Below, in pieces: positions 1 to 9,625 of a DNA stretch of 64,000 nucleotides (positions are counted from its first letter, which is position 1; each line of letters begins with the position of its first letter). A program made the translations under genes and the position numbers. Source of the stretch: Clostridia bacterium (GTDB taxonomy: Bacteria; Bacillota; Clostridia; Oscillospirales; CAG-272); the NCBI GenBank assembly GCA_017504625.1, contig JAFVQU010000011.1:74035-138034 (forward strand). Direction: 5' to 3'. Below the pieces are notes generated by a model. It was not told the origin of the DNA. It searched no databases and saw only the letters and a program-made list of their open reading frames with translations.

Positions 1-19
1 TTTTAGGTGGAGAAAAGGA

Positions 20-952
20 ATGAGAATTGTTCTTTCCGACAAAAAGCTCAACATGGACAAACTGCCCGCCGACGTAGAGGTCAGGGAGGTTTCATATAAG
101 GAGCTTGACAAATATGCGAACAATCCCGACGTTGTCGCGATAGCAGGATCAAGAGCTATGGCAATAAGGTGTGCAGACCTTGAATTGCCCTCGCTCAAGC
201 TTTTTCAGCTTACAAGCGCGGGATTTGACGGCGTCCCTTGTGAAAGATTCGCGAAAAAAGGAATTGCCGTTGCAAACGCAGGCAACGTTTATTCCGCACC
301 GATAGCCGAAACTGTGGTTTTCGGTATTCTTTCGGCGGCGAAAAAATTACGCCCGAATATAAACAACAGACACTTTAAGCTGATGCGCGGATACAATCTT
401 ATTACCGAGCTTCAGGACAAACGCGTTTTGATAATGGGCGCGGGAAATATAGGTACTGCGGTTGCCAACAGGCTTTCAGGATTTGACATGATAATCGACG
501 GTTATGATCCTTATTGTGCCGAAAAACCGCAATATAACCGTATTCTTCGTAATACGGAGGAGCTTTACTCGGCAGCGGGCGAATACGATTATATCGTTTC
601 AACCATGCCCGACAACGAGCAGACGCGAAGGTTTGTCGGGGCAGAGCTTATTTCCAAGCTCAAGCAATCCGCCGTTATTGTAAACGTCGGCAGAAGAGCT
701 GTCTTTGACGAGGACGCACTCTACCGTGCGCTTAAAGCTAAAGAAATTGGCGGTGCGGTGCTTGATATGTTTGAAAAGCTACCTAATCCGATAACAAATA
801 AATTCCGCAGATTGAAAAACGTTATGGTGTTGCCCGGAGTTGCCGCTATCTCCCGTGAGGTAAATGAAAGACTTTCGGAACACATGACAAACAACATTAT
901 CGCCTCGCTTTGCGGCGAAGAAATTTCAAATGTGATCAACGGAGTGAGATAA
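20..952 (+). CDS. D-2-hydroxyacid dehydrogenase-like NAD-binding protein
   Basis: 310 aa with the fold of the D-isomer-specific 2-hydroxyacid dehydrogenases. A Rossmann motif GAGNIG lies near residue 140 and the NVGRRAVFDEDAL segment matches the family signature (NxGRGxxVDExAL). The family normally uses Arg, Glu and His. The Arg is present, but the usual EP after LDVF reads KLP and the usual PH reads PG (LPGVAAIS), so the Glu and His appear to be missing. It may have lost or changed activity. A ribosome site GAAAAGG precedes the ATG. It is the first complete gene of the polysaccharide operon, and the next gene starts 3 nt later, so a role in making a sugar or polyol precursor is inferred. Confidence 0.8.
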   Translation: MRIVLSDKKLNMDKLPADVEVREVSYKELDKYANNPDVVAIAGSRAMAIRCADLELPSLKLFQLTSAGFDGVPCERFAKKGIAVANAGNVYSAPIAETVVFGILSAAKKLRPNINNRHFKLMRGYNLITELQDKRVLIMGAGNIGTAVANRLSGFDMIIDGYDPYCAEKPQYNRILRNTEELYSAAGEYDYIVSTMPDNEQTRRFVGAELISKLKQSAVIVNVGRRAVFDEDALYRALKAKEIGGAVLDMFEKLPNPITNKFRRLKNVMVLPGVAAISREVNERLSEHMTNNIIASLCGEEISNVINGVR

Positions 953-954
953 TC

Positions 955-1911
955 ATGTTTTTTAGCGTTGTTATACCCGTTTATAACGTAGAGAAGTATC
1001 TTGGAGAATGTGTTGACAGTGTTCTTTCTCAGAGCTTTGGCGATTTTGAGCTTATACTCGTTGACGACGGAAGCAAGGATACGAGCGGTGCTATATGCGA
1101 CGAGTATGCCGCGCGCGACTCTCGAGTTAAGGTCATCCATAAGGAAAACGGCGGTCAGTCAACCGCAAGAAACCGAGGAATTGAGGCGGCGAGCGGAGAA
1201 TTTGCGATCTTCCTTGATAGCGACGATATGTTTTGCGATAAAAACTTTTTGTCCGACGTATATAACGCGGCGAAAGAGAATGACGTTGTGGTTTTCCGTT
1301 ATTGTAAATATTATGAGAATGGTCGAGTTGATGAATGCGGCATAAGCCTCAAGGATATTGATTGTGGCGAGAAGGTCGACTTCTTGTCCCGACTCGTAAG
1401 GCGTGACGCTTTCTTCTGCTCGTGCTGGTCAAAGGCCACTCGTATGAGTATTCTTAAAGATAACAATATCATTTTCGATGAAAGCCTTTCCTGCGAGGAT
1501 ATGGATTGGTATTTCAACGTAGTATCACACGCAGAGAAATTCGTCGCGATTGACAAGCCATACGTTTATTACAGACAGAGAGAAAATTCGGTGACCTCAT
1601 CGTTTAAAAAGAAGAGTATTACCGACTACATATACACCGTAGAAAAATGGCGTGACAATTTTGAAGCGATAGAGGACGAACGGGAAAAAGAAGTTATGCT
1701 TTCCGCCCTCGCAAAGCTCTATTGCAACCTGCTTATATCTTACTCAAGACATAGCGATAAGCTCAAGGACTGCAGAAAGAAGATTTTTTCTTTCAAGGCT
1801 CTGCTTTCCTATAAATTGAATCCAAGAACTGCGAAGATTTATAAATTCTCAAAAGCGTTCGGACTTGGACTTACTTGCATTGCATTAAACATTCTCGGAA
1901 AGATGAGGTAA
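955..1911 (+). CDS. family 2 glycosyltransferase
   Basis: 318 aa from the ATG at 955; a longer reading starting at 910 would overlap the previous gene. The N-terminus is a classical GT-A fold: SVVIPVYNVEKYL, then VDDGSKD, then ENGGQSTARNRG, and the metal-binding FLDSDD (DxD) near residue 87. The C-terminal third is basic and probably membrane-associated, as in capsular GT2 enzymes. It would transfer a nucleotide-activated sugar onto a lipid-linked intermediate at the inner face of the membrane. Donor and acceptor cannot be deduced. Confidence 0.9.
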   Translation: MFFSVVIPVYNVEKYLGECVDSVLSQSFGDFELILVDDGSKDTSGAICDEYAARDSRVKVIHKENGGQSTARNRGIEAASGEFAIFLDSDDMFCDKNFLSDVYNAAKENDVVVFRYCKYYENGRVDECGISLKDIDCGEKVDFLSRLVRRDAFFCSCWSKATRMSILKDNNIIFDESLSCEDMDWYFNVVSHAEKFVAIDKPYVYYRQRENSVTSSFKKKSITDYIYTVEKWRDNFEAIEDEREKEVMLSALAKLYCNLLISYSRHSDKLKDCRKKIFSFKALLSYKLNPRTAKIYKFSKAFGLGLTCIALNILGKMR

Positions 1912-1916
1912 AAAAA

Positions 1917-3194
1917 TTGAAGGACCCCAAGGTTTTGGTCGTAGGAATAAACCCGTGGATAGATAATACGGGAATAAATACTCTTATCAATTTCTTTGAT
2001 GGTTGGGGTAAGGAGTCGCTTGCGCATATTTATACTCGCGCAGGGCTGCCCAATACAAAAATATGCGACCGTTTCTTCAGAATTTCCGAGCCCAAGGTGT
2101 TAAGAAGCCTTCTTAAAAGGGGAATTGAGACGGGCGAGGTAGTAACAAACTGCGAAAATGCACCTCAAAAGTCCGATGACGAGAAAATATACAAGAAAAA
2201 GCGCGGATATTTCACCGCGCTATGCCGAGAAGCCGTTTGGTTGCTCGGCAAATGGAAAACTTGTGAGCTCGATACCTTCCTTGATGAATACGGCGCCGAT
2301 GTGCTTTTCTTCCCCGTGTATTCCAACGTTTACATGTGCCGTTTGCAGAATTATATCGCGAAAAGACTAAAAAAGCCGGTAATTCTTTATTCGTCAGACG
2401 ACAATTATTCGTATAAGTCTGTTCCCAAAACCCCTTTTTCACTTTTGCACAGATTCTGGCTCAGATTTGAGGAAAAGAAGCTTTTTGCGAGTGCAAGCAA
2501 GGTCATGGTCATCACCCCTAAGCAAAAGGAGGAGTATGACAGAATATTCGATACGGATAGCGTAGTGCTCACAAAGGGCGTGGATTTTTCGCAATATCCT
2601 TTCGTCAGCAAGGAGCTTTCTGATCCTATAAAGATCGTGTATACGGGCAAGCTTATAATTGGAAGATGGAAAACGCTTGCAGCTATCGCCGAAGCACTCG
2701 GTGAGATAAATAAGGACAGGCGTAGATTTGAGCTTGATATATACACGACCGATGAGCCGACTGACAAGCAAAAAGCCTTACTTAACAGGAACGGAAGTCA
2801 GGTAAAGGGCGCGCTCACGCTTTCCGAGGTTCAGAGAGTGCAGGCGGAGGCGGATATTCTTGTATTCGTTGAAAGTCTTGAGAGAAAATATAAAAATGTG
2901 GCAAGGCTCTCGTTTTCTACTAAAATAACCGATTATCTTAAAAGCGGTAAGTGCATTTTGGCAATCGGAGGCGACGACATAGCGCCGATAGATTATTTTA
3001 AACGCTACGATTCAGCGATTGTTGCAACGTCGTATGATGAAATAAAAGAAAGATTAAAGAAAATTTCTTCCGATACGGATGTAATAGTTCAATATGCCAA
3101 GAAAGCGTACCACTGCGGCAGAACGTATCACGAGAAGAATAAGACGAACCGGCTACTAAGAGAAACGATAAATGAAGTCAGTAAGAATCAGTAA
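1917..3194 (+). CDS. GT-B type glycosyltransferase
   Basis: 425 aa if started at TTG 1917, which has GAGG about 10 nt upstream and lies 5 nt after the previous stop. An ATG at 1875 would overlap that gene by 37 nt and lacks a good ribosome site. The protein opens with KVLVVGINPWIDNTGINTLI. It has a GT-B C-terminal half: VYTGKLIIGRWKTL, then ADILVFVESLERKYKNVARLSFSTK, a donor-domain pattern. It looks like a GT1/GT4-family transferase for surface polysaccharide. The EX7E motif is not clear, so the family call is tentative. Confidence 0.7.
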   Translation: MKDPKVLVVGINPWIDNTGINTLINFFDGWGKESLAHIYTRAGLPNTKICDRFFRISEPKVLRSLLKRGIETGEVVTNCENAPQKSDDEKIYKKKRGYFTALCREAVWLLGKWKTCELDTFLDEYGADVLFFPVYSNVYMCRLQNYIAKRLKKPVILYSSDDNYSYKSVPKTPFSLLHRFWLRFEEKKLFASASKVMVITPKQKEEYDRIFDTDSVVLTKGVDFSQYPFVSKELSDPIKIVYTGKLIIGRWKTLAAIAEALGEINKDRRRFELDIYTTDEPTDKQKALLNRNGSQVKGALTLSEVQRVQAEADILVFVESLERKYKNVARLSFSTKITDYLKSGKCILAIGGDDIAPIDYFKRYDSAIVATSYDEIKERLKKISSDTDVIVQYAKKAYHCGRTYHEKNKTNRLLRETINEVSKNQ

Positions 3195-3208
3195 AAAAAG
3201 GATATAAA

Positions 3209-4261
3209 ATGAACGCCTTGAAAGAAAGAAAAACCTACACCGCTCTTGATGTAGGAAAATTCATATGCTCGCTTGTAATACTGTTTTACCATTATTTTAG
3301 TGAGCACGGCCCGCTTCCGGGACTTTTGGACGAAGCCTTGTCGCTTTACGCAGTTGCTGTTGCGCTGTTTATGGTCATAAGCGGATTTCTGACTTACAGA
3401 AAGCTTGAAACCATCGAAAACTATGCCGATCGCAAGAAATACGTGTTCAAGCAGGTAAAGCGCATATTCACGGTATATCTTCTGTGGAGTATTCCTTATC
3501 TCGCGTACACTATCGGAAGATGGGATTTTAACTCTATCACTGCCGCGTTTGTATTTAAGCAGATACGGCACTGGATATTTGGTTCTACTTTCTATACTAT
3601 TTGGTTTATGCCTGCATTAGGCTTCGGGCTTCTGCTTAGTTTCTTTCTGGTAGAGAAGCTGCCGAAAAAATTGGTATACACTTTAGCGGCCATTTGTTAC
3701 ACGATTTCTGCTCTCACATTGACGTACTCGTTTTTTGGAAAGCTTATTCCCGGATACGCAGCTGTGTCGAGCATTCTCAACACGTGGCTTGGTGGCACAA
3801 GAGGTTGGCTTGTATTTGCTTTTCCCTTGCTTATGCTTGGCAGAGCTATGGTGAGGATAGAGCAAAAGCTTAATTGGAAGATAATGGCGGCACTTTCGGT
3901 AGTGTCTATGTTGGGGCTTTTGGCAGAGGCTTTGATATTGAGAAGCATAGCGGGTCATACGGGCATAGATACGACTTTTATGATGATACCTGTGTCATTT
4001 TGTATATTGGGCTTTTTGATAAGCTTCAATTTACCGTCGGGAAGCTATTCGGTATTCATGAGAAGTATGAGCGTGTTGATCTTTATGACACAGAGATTAT
4101 TTTTGACAGTTATTCCCGATATCATGCCCACTGCTCTTTATGCGGCGATATTCAGCAATATTTATGTTGGCGCGCTGGTAGTGTGCGGTACTACTGTCAT
4201 TTTCTCGGTGGTTATAATTTTGCTAACTAAAAATTTTAAGTTTTTAAAGTATTTATATTAA
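3209..4261 (+). CDS. acyltransferase 3 family membrane protein
   Basis: 350 aa with about ten hydrophobic segments. The opening ALDVGKFICSLVILFYHYFSEHG carries the conserved His-containing first helix of acyltransferase-3 (OafA/YrhL-like) proteins. Later come the VISGFLTYRK and FWLMPALGF-like segments (here IWFMPALGFGLLLSFFL). Such proteins move acetyl or other acyl groups across the membrane onto sugars. The gene starts 14 nt after its neighbour with GGATATAAA just upstream. It probably decorates the polymer or a lipid-linked unit. Confidence 0.85.
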   Translation: MNALKERKTYTALDVGKFICSLVILFYHYFSEHGPLPGLLDEALSLYAVAVALFMVISGFLTYRKLETIENYADRKKYVFKQVKRIFTVYLLWSIPYLAYTIGRWDFNSITAAFVFKQIRHWIFGSTFYTIWFMPALGFGLLLSFFLVEKLPKKLVYTLAAICYTISALTLTYSFFGKLIPGYAAVSSILNTWLGGTRGWLVFAFPLLMLGRAMVRIEQKLNWKIMAALSVVSMLGLLAEALILRSIAGHTGIDTTFMMIPVSFCILGFLISFNLPSGSYSVFMRSMSVLIFMTQRLFLTVIPDIMPTALYAAIFSNIYVGALVVCGTTVIFSVVIILLTKNFKFLKYLY

Positions 4262-4281
4262 TTTTCTATAGGAGGTACGTG

Positions 4282-5490
4282 ATGAAGGTTTTGCAGATAA
4301 ACGCCGTTTACGGTGTTGGAAGCACGGGAGTTATCGTGCGCGATATACACGAGATGTGCATGAAAAAAGGAATAGAGTCTTACGTCGCGTATTCTACCTC
4401 TAACGTGTCGCTCGAAGAAATTAAAAATGGCTATCAAATTGGAAACGCGCTTGATAAAAAGCTTCACGCGATACTTTGCAGAATAAACGGGAAGCAGGCA
4501 TATTTTTCTCGTGGTTCGACAAAAAAACTTATCAAGCATATAAAAGAGATAAGGCCCGATGTGGTGCATCTTCACAATTTGCACAGTAATTATATCAATT
4601 TGAATATGCTCTTGGATTTTTTGGGAAAAGAGGGTATTGCGGTTGTTATAACTCTCCACGACTGTTGGTTCTTTACAGGGGGATGCTTCCACTATACAAG
4701 CGTAGGCTGTGACAGGTGGAAAAAGGAGTGTGGTAACTGCCCCAAGAAAAAAAAGGATACCCCTGCGTATTTTCTTGATAAATCGGCACGTATTCTCGCT
4801 GACAGAAAAAAACACCTAGGTAGTATTAAGAAGCTTACTGTTGTCGGAGTATCCAAATGGATAACCAATGAAGCCAAAAGTACGTTTTTGGGAGAAAAAG
4901 AGTGTATTACCATAAGTAATGGGGTTGATACTGACTTTTTCAATCCCTGCGCGTCTGATATTCGCCGTGAACTTGGTATTGAGGATAAATTTGTAATTAT
5001 GGCAATTGCTAATAAGTGGTTGTTGCCCATAAACAGAGAAACTTTAAAGATTGTGTCGGAAGGAATCGATGCTGATTCTGTCATAGTAATGATAGGCTGT
5101 AGCGATGCCGATAAGGACAGGCTACCCGCAAATGTAATTCCGTTGAGCTTTGTTCGTGATAGAGATAGGATGCGAATAATCTACTCAATGGCTGACGTAT
5201 TTGTGAATTGTACGAGAGAAGAATCGTTTTCACTTGTGAACGTTGAAGCGCAAGCTTGCGGCACGCCCACAATAACCTACAACAATACAGGCGCGTGCGA
5301 AACCGTAGACGGAGTTTGCGGATTTGCCGTTGAAACCGGTAATGCCAATGCGCTTGTTGAGGCAATAAAGCTTGTGAAAAGCGATACGACGGGTGAACTT
5401 TCAACTAGGTGCAGAGAGCACATGCGCAAGCATATGGACAAAAATAAAAACTATTTAAAGTATATTGAATTATACGAGCGATTGGGGTAA
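4282..5490 (+). CDS. family 4 glycosyltransferase, WcaC-like
   Basis: 402 aa from ATG 4282, which is 6 nt after GGAGG; a GTG directly upstream is a worse start. The first half has VLQINAVYGVGSTGVIVRDIHE and then HLHNLHSNYINL. Next is a Cys-rich stretch, LHDCWFFTGGCFHY...CDRWKKECGNCPKKK, typical of colanic-acid-type GT4 enzymes and possibly metal-binding. The C-terminal EESFSLVNVEAQACGTPTI is the GT4 EX7E nucleotide-sugar motif. It should add one sugar of the repeat unit at the cytoplasmic face. Confidence 0.9.
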   Translation: MKVLQINAVYGVGSTGVIVRDIHEMCMKKGIESYVAYSTSNVSLEEIKNGYQIGNALDKKLHAILCRINGKQAYFSRGSTKKLIKHIKEIRPDVVHLHNLHSNYINLNMLLDFLGKEGIAVVITLHDCWFFTGGCFHYTSVGCDRWKKECGNCPKKKKDTPAYFLDKSARILADRKKHLGSIKKLTVVGVSKWITNEAKSTFLGEKECITISNGVDTDFFNPCASDIRRELGIEDKFVIMAIANKWLLPINRETLKIVSEGIDADSVIVMIGCSDADKDRLPANVIPLSFVRDRDRMRIIYSMADVFVNCTREESFSLVNVEAQACGTPTITYNNTGACETVDGVCGFAVETGNANALVEAIKLVKSDTTGELSTRCREHMRKHMDKNKNYLKYIELYERLG

Positions 5491-5492
5491 GC

Positions 5493-6719
5493 ATGTTAAA
5501 AAAGAAGCAAAGCATAGGATTTTATGAATGTATAATTGATCTGATATTTATAGTGTTTTTTGCGGCGCACTATCTTTTGCCGTCATTTTATATGGTGTTC
5601 TATATTCCTATGGCAGTCGCTCTCGTGTATTGTCTATATATGAGCATCAGAGGTTACCGAGTCGGAATTCATCTCGTGTGGCTTTTAGCGGTTGTATTGT
5701 GTCTTGCCGTGGTGTATACCGTTTTGACGGATACTAAGACTATTTCAGCAGATGTTGACAATGGCGAGTTTAAGCAATTTTTTTCAAAGTTCAATCAATA
5801 TCTGATGATGTATTTCCCCCTATTGCTATCATTTAGGCTGATCAAGGTTTATTCAAGAAAGATCAAGACAATTCCCCTTGTTGTTATTTCCTTGATATTT
5901 GTGTACGTATTTGGAAAAACCTTTGTAGAAATATGGACAAATCCGGGTGTAACGCGACATTGGGGAGATTTTACGGGACTTGCGGGGCAAAACATCGGCT
6001 CGTATGACTTTGTTTATGCTGTTCCAATCATCATATGCGTTTTGGCATCATGTAACAAAAAGTTTAGCAAGATTGGAAAAATTATAAACGTATTCTCGAT
6101 AATCCTGATGTTTATATTCTTGATAAATGCAGATTACACGTTGGCACTTTTGATTACTCTTGTTGGAGTAATTTTGGTTGGATTCTCCAATATAAAATCC
6201 CCGGTAAACAAGTTTATCTACGTTCTCATATGCTTAATATGCGTTACGATTATACCGAGTGTGCTGAAGCTAATGTATACATATCTTCCTGCGGGAGATA
6301 TTTCATTGAGAGTAAAGGAAATATACAACTTTGTTTCGTCGGGTGATTCAAGCGGATATAATTTGAACAGTAGACTCTCACTGTACAGAGCCACACTTCA
6401 GGCGTTTGCCAATAGCCCCATTGTTGGAAACAGATACTTGGATTTTGACGGTCACGGTACCTTTATTACCGTGCTGTCCGATACGGGAATTATGGGAGCA
6501 ATTCCCATGTTTATTCTTTTGTTTGCGGCAAGAAAATACGTGAAGAATATATTAGGAGAGCACAATAAAGTATTTACACCCGTATTTATCGTATTCGTGC
6601 TTATGGGTATAGTTAATCCTATACATGCGACCGATGCGCTTTCCTTTACTATGTGGTGCGTCGCCCCTTTAATAATAGATTATTTCTTTAATAAGGAGAA
6701 TATCACTGATGAAAAATAA
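5493..6719 (+). CDS. Wzy-like O-antigen/capsule polymerase
   Basis: 408 aa, almost entirely hydrophobic with ten or more predicted membrane segments. A larger soluble loop (about residues 275-310: GDISLRVKEIYNFVSSGD...LNSRLSLYRATLQAF) resembles the periplasmic/extracytoplasmic loop of Wzy and O-antigen ligase proteins. Sequence identity in this family is low, so the call rests on topology, that loop and its place among glycosyltransferases and a flippase. It would join repeat units outside the membrane. It starts 2 nt after the preceding stop, and its last 11 nt overlap the next gene. Confidence 0.75.
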   Translation: MLKKKQSIGFYECIIDLIFIVFFAAHYLLPSFYMVFYIPMAVALVYCLYMSIRGYRVGIHLVWLLAVVLCLAVVYTVLTDTKTISADVDNGEFKQFFSKFNQYLMMYFPLLLSFRLIKVYSRKIKTIPLVVISLIFVYVFGKTFVEIWTNPGVTRHWGDFTGLAGQNIGSYDFVYAVPIIICVLASCNKKFSKIGKIINVFSIILMFIFLINADYTLALLITLVGVILVGFSNIKSPVNKFIYVLICLICVTIIPSVLKLMYTYLPAGDISLRVKEIYNFVSSGDSSGYNLNSRLSLYRATLQAFANSPIVGNRYLDFDGHGTFITVLSDTGIMGAIPMFILLFAARKYVKNILGEHNKVFTPVFIVFVLMGIVNPIHATDALSFTMWCVAPLIIDYFFNKENITDEK

Positions 6720-7701
6720 TTGGAAAATTGATGTTCCCGTGCTGCTTATTTTCTTTTCAAGATATGAAACCTTTGAAAAAGTTTTTGAGGCGGTAAGACA
6801 GGCACGCCCAAGTACACTCTTACTTTGGCAGGATGGTCCCAGAGAGGACAGAGAGGACGATATAGAGGGAATAGAGGAGTGCCGCAAGATCGCGGAGAAT
6901 ATAGATTGGCAGTGTACTGTATATAAGACCTATAATGAGAAAAATATCGGATGCGATCCGTCGACTTTTATGGCACAGAAATGGGCATTCTCTTTGGTTG
7001 AACGGTGCATCGTTCTTGAAGATGATATGGTTGCCGATGAATCATTTTTCTATTATTGTAAAGAACTGTTGGATAAGTATGAAAATGATCAGAGAATAAA
7101 CCACATTTGTGGTATAAACTTTTTTGGTGAGCTTAAGGAGTGTCCCAACGACTATTTCTTTGCTTATAATGGCACAGGCGCATGGGCAAGCTGGCGCAGG
7201 ATTGCCGAGGAGTGGGATGAAACCTATTCGTTCCTTGATAAAGAGTATTATATTAAGAATTTAAAAGGTAGAGGCAAGAAGCTTTTTGCGGCAACCTATA
7301 GGGTTGCTCTTGATAGAAGAAGCAGAGGAAAGGCATATTGGGAAACGATACTTGGAATGAATTGTATGCTCAATAACAGATTTGTTATCATTCCTAAGCG
7401 AAATATGGTGACCAATATCGGATTGGATGAAAAATCGACCCACGCCACTAATCCGAAACTTCTGCCCAAAAAGGTTAGACGCTTGTTCAATATGCCTTCC
7501 CATAAGCAAACCTTCCCATTAAAGCATCCGGAATATATAGTATTGGATAATGATTATTATAAAAAGATGTGTAAGTTGTGTGGATACGATAGTAAATGGG
7601 CGAAATTAACTGATAACATAGGCTATTTGTTCAAATGCATAATATACGGAGAATTCGGTAGGATATTTAAGGCGGGCTTAAGAAGAATTAAGAAGAAATG
7701 A
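6709..7701 (+). CDS. GT-A glycosyltransferase, hemolysin/HlpA-like group
   Basis: 330 aa. The protein opens with PVLLIFFSRYETFEKVFEAV. ERCIVLEDDMVADESFFYYC follows, an acidic E-D-D metal-binding motif near residue 105, and then GTGAWASWRRIAEEWDE. This layout is known from annotated 'glycosyltransferase/hemolytic protein HlpA-like' genes in polysaccharide clusters. The DPSTFMAQKWAF segment fits the nucleotide-sugar-binding half. The gene overlaps the polymerase by 11 nt, so the two are probably translationally coupled. The acceptor is unknown. Confidence 0.75.
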   Translation: MKNNWKIDVPVLLIFFSRYETFEKVFEAVRQARPSTLLLWQDGPREDREDDIEGIEECRKIAENIDWQCTVYKTYNEKNIGCDPSTFMAQKWAFSLVERCIVLEDDMVADESFFYYCKELLDKYENDQRINHICGINFFGELKECPNDYFFAYNGTGAWASWRRIAEEWDETYSFLDKEYYIKNLKGRGKKLFAATYRVALDRRSRGKAYWETILGMNCMLNNRFVIIPKRNMVTNIGLDEKSTHATNPKLLPKKVRRLFNMPSHKQTFPLKHPEYIVLDNDYYKKMCKLCGYDSKWAKLTDNIGYLFKCIIYGEFGRIFKAGLRRIKKK

Positions 7702-7716
7702 TTTTAGGAGAATAAA

Positions 7717-8790
7717 ATGCTACTTTCAATTATCATTCCGGTATATAATCTCGAAGCTTACATAGGACGTTGTCTTGATAGCTGCCTTGCCCAGACGGTG
7801 CAAGGGGGATGCGAGATAATTTGCGTTAACGATGGCTCAATGGATAATTCCTTGTCAGTGTTACGTGAGTATGAGAGTAAATATCCTAATATCCGTGTAA
7901 TAGACAAGCCAAATGGCGGAGTTTCCTCTGCGAGAAATGCGGGGATCCGTGAGGCAAGAGGCGACTATATCTGGTTTATCGACGGAGATGATTGGATAGC
8001 GGACGGAAGCTGTGAAATGATCGAGAGCATATTGAACGGAGCGGAGGTTTCGCCTGATTGCGTTCTGTTTTCCTATAAAATTATGTCGTCATACTCGAAC
8101 AAAAGCGTGGTGGGCGAAAAATATGATGTGGAAATTCTTGGGCAATACGGTGATTTTAAAAACAACTATTCCAGTTCATCCTGTTGCCGCTGGATAAAAA
8201 AAGATATTATACTCCATAATTCCATGTTCTTCGATGAGAAAATGAAATATAGCGAGGACACGTTGTTTTTGGCAAGATTTTATACTCTGTGTAAGACAAC
8301 GGTTGCCTTTAATGCTCCCATATATTATTATTTTCAGAGATCGCAGTCAGCAATGAACAACGTAAATGCGGTTGCTCATTGCTACTGTATGTTAAAGCTT
8401 TGCTCGGAATATGAGAAAATGAATGTATCAGCCAAGGACGAGCTGGTTAAGAAAAAAACAAAAAACGCATATATCAGATCGATGCAGAACTGTTGCCGAG
8501 ATTTATGCATTTATTGTAACGACTTTTCCTTCGTCAAAGTATTTATGAAAATTTTGAAGAAGAACAGGCGGTATCCCTTCGGTATTGATAGCAAACAGTT
8601 TAAAAGGGATAAAAAACAAAGCTTTAAGAACGATCTAATGAACTGGTTTTTCGGCCTTTTGTCATTTGAACCATATTTCTGGATATGTTGGTTCCTTTGC
8701 GGTATAGCATTTAAATCAAAACGCACACAAAAATTCAGCCTTGAAGCTTTCAATGATGTTTTAAATATAAATGGAGAATGTAATGAGTAA
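7717..8790 (+). CDS. family 2 glycosyltransferase
   Basis: 357 aa, ATG 8 nt after TTAGGAG. It has the clear GT2 N-terminal order LSIIIPVYNLEAYIGRCLDS, VNDGSMDNS, PNGGVSSARNAG and FIDGDDW (DxD). The C-terminal part is basic with a hydrophobic stretch (WFFGLLSFEPYFWICWFLCG) that could anchor it to the membrane. It is a second GT2 of the operon and is only moderately like the one at 955. Its last 8 nt overlap the licD-like gene. Confidence 0.9.
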   Translation: MLLSIIIPVYNLEAYIGRCLDSCLAQTVQGGCEIICVNDGSMDNSLSVLREYESKYPNIRVIDKPNGGVSSARNAGIREARGDYIWFIDGDDWIADGSCEMIESILNGAEVSPDCVLFSYKIMSSYSNKSVVGEKYDVEILGQYGDFKNNYSSSSCCRWIKKDIILHNSMFFDEKMKYSEDTLFLARFYTLCKTTVAFNAPIYYYFQRSQSAMNNVNAVAHCYCMLKLCSEYEKMNVSAKDELVKKKTKNAYIRSMQNCCRDLCIYCNDFSFVKVFMKILKKNRRYPFGIDSKQFKRDKKQSFKNDLMNWFFGLLSFEPYFWICWFLCGIAFKSKRTQKFSLEAFNDVLNINGECNE

Positions 8791-9589
8791 ATATAAGGTT
8801 GGCGAATACGATATGGAGGTTGTCCACGACAGGATGCTCCAAATAGCAACCGAGGTTGACAGAATTTGTCGAGAGCAGGGATTAAAATGCTCGCTTTACG
8901 GTGGATCGATTATTGGTGCGGTACGTCATAATGGATTTATCCCGTGGGATCATGACATTGATATGTGTATGCCACGTAAGGATTATGACAGGTTTGTTAA
9001 ATATATGATGAAGCACCCGAACGAAAAGATATTTTTCAGTAACTATAACTCTGAGAAAAGATATCCTAACAGTTGGGGAAAGGTCAGACTTAACGGAACT
9101 GTTTTTCTTGAAAGAGAGCTTGCGCCTATCAAGGAGCTGCATCAGGGCGTGTTTATTGATCTGCATCCCATAGATAATATCATTCCTTGCTTCTTGAATA
9201 TTCAGGTTAGGTTTGCTATGTTCTGGTCTTGCGTCGGAAAGGTGAAAAGTGGGATATATGCCGGGTCGGAGAAGAAAAGAAAGGTTTATAGGTTTTTTTC
9301 TTGGATGCCTTACGGAATTATTAACACCTTCCGTGGTTTTGGAATGAAGATGTTCAAGCATTTTCCTACAAAATACGTTTATAAGGTGTCGCACCCTAAC
9401 AATGGTATTTATCCCATCCCTCGTGCCACCTTTGAGGATCTTATGGAGCACAAATTTGAGGATAAAAGCTTCTTTATCCCGAAGAATTATGATGAATTTT
9501 TGACCAAAAGATACGGCAACTATATGGAATTTCCTCCCGAGTCAGAGGTCTATGAGTGCTGTTCCACTATAATTGAATGTAATTTGTAA
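8783..9589 (+). CDS. LicD family phosphotransferase
   Basis: 268 aa from ATG 8783, which has GGAG 6 nt upstream; ATG 8771 in the same frame lacks a ribosome site. The core CSLYGGSIIGAVRHNGFIPWDHDIDMCMPRKDYDRF is the LicD signature with the nucleotidyltransferase-type DxD pair. LicD proteins add phosphocholine or other phospho-alcohols to surface glycans, using CDP-activated donors. That fits the CDP-glycerol-type genes further along the operon. Confidence 0.92.
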   Translation: MSKYKVGEYDMEVVHDRMLQIATEVDRICREQGLKCSLYGGSIIGAVRHNGFIPWDHDIDMCMPRKDYDRFVKYMMKHPNEKIFFSNYNSEKRYPNSWGKVRLNGTVFLERELAPIKELHQGVFIDLHPIDNIIPCFLNIQVRFAMFWSCVGKVKSGIYAGSEKKRKVYRFFSWMPYGIINTFRGFGMKMFKHFPTKYVYKVSHPNNGIYPIPRATFEDLMEHKFEDKSFFIPKNYDEFLTKRYGNYMEFPPESEVYECCSTIIECNL

Positions 9590-9625
9590 TTTCCCAATCG
9601 ATTATTGCAAACAGGAGAATATTCA

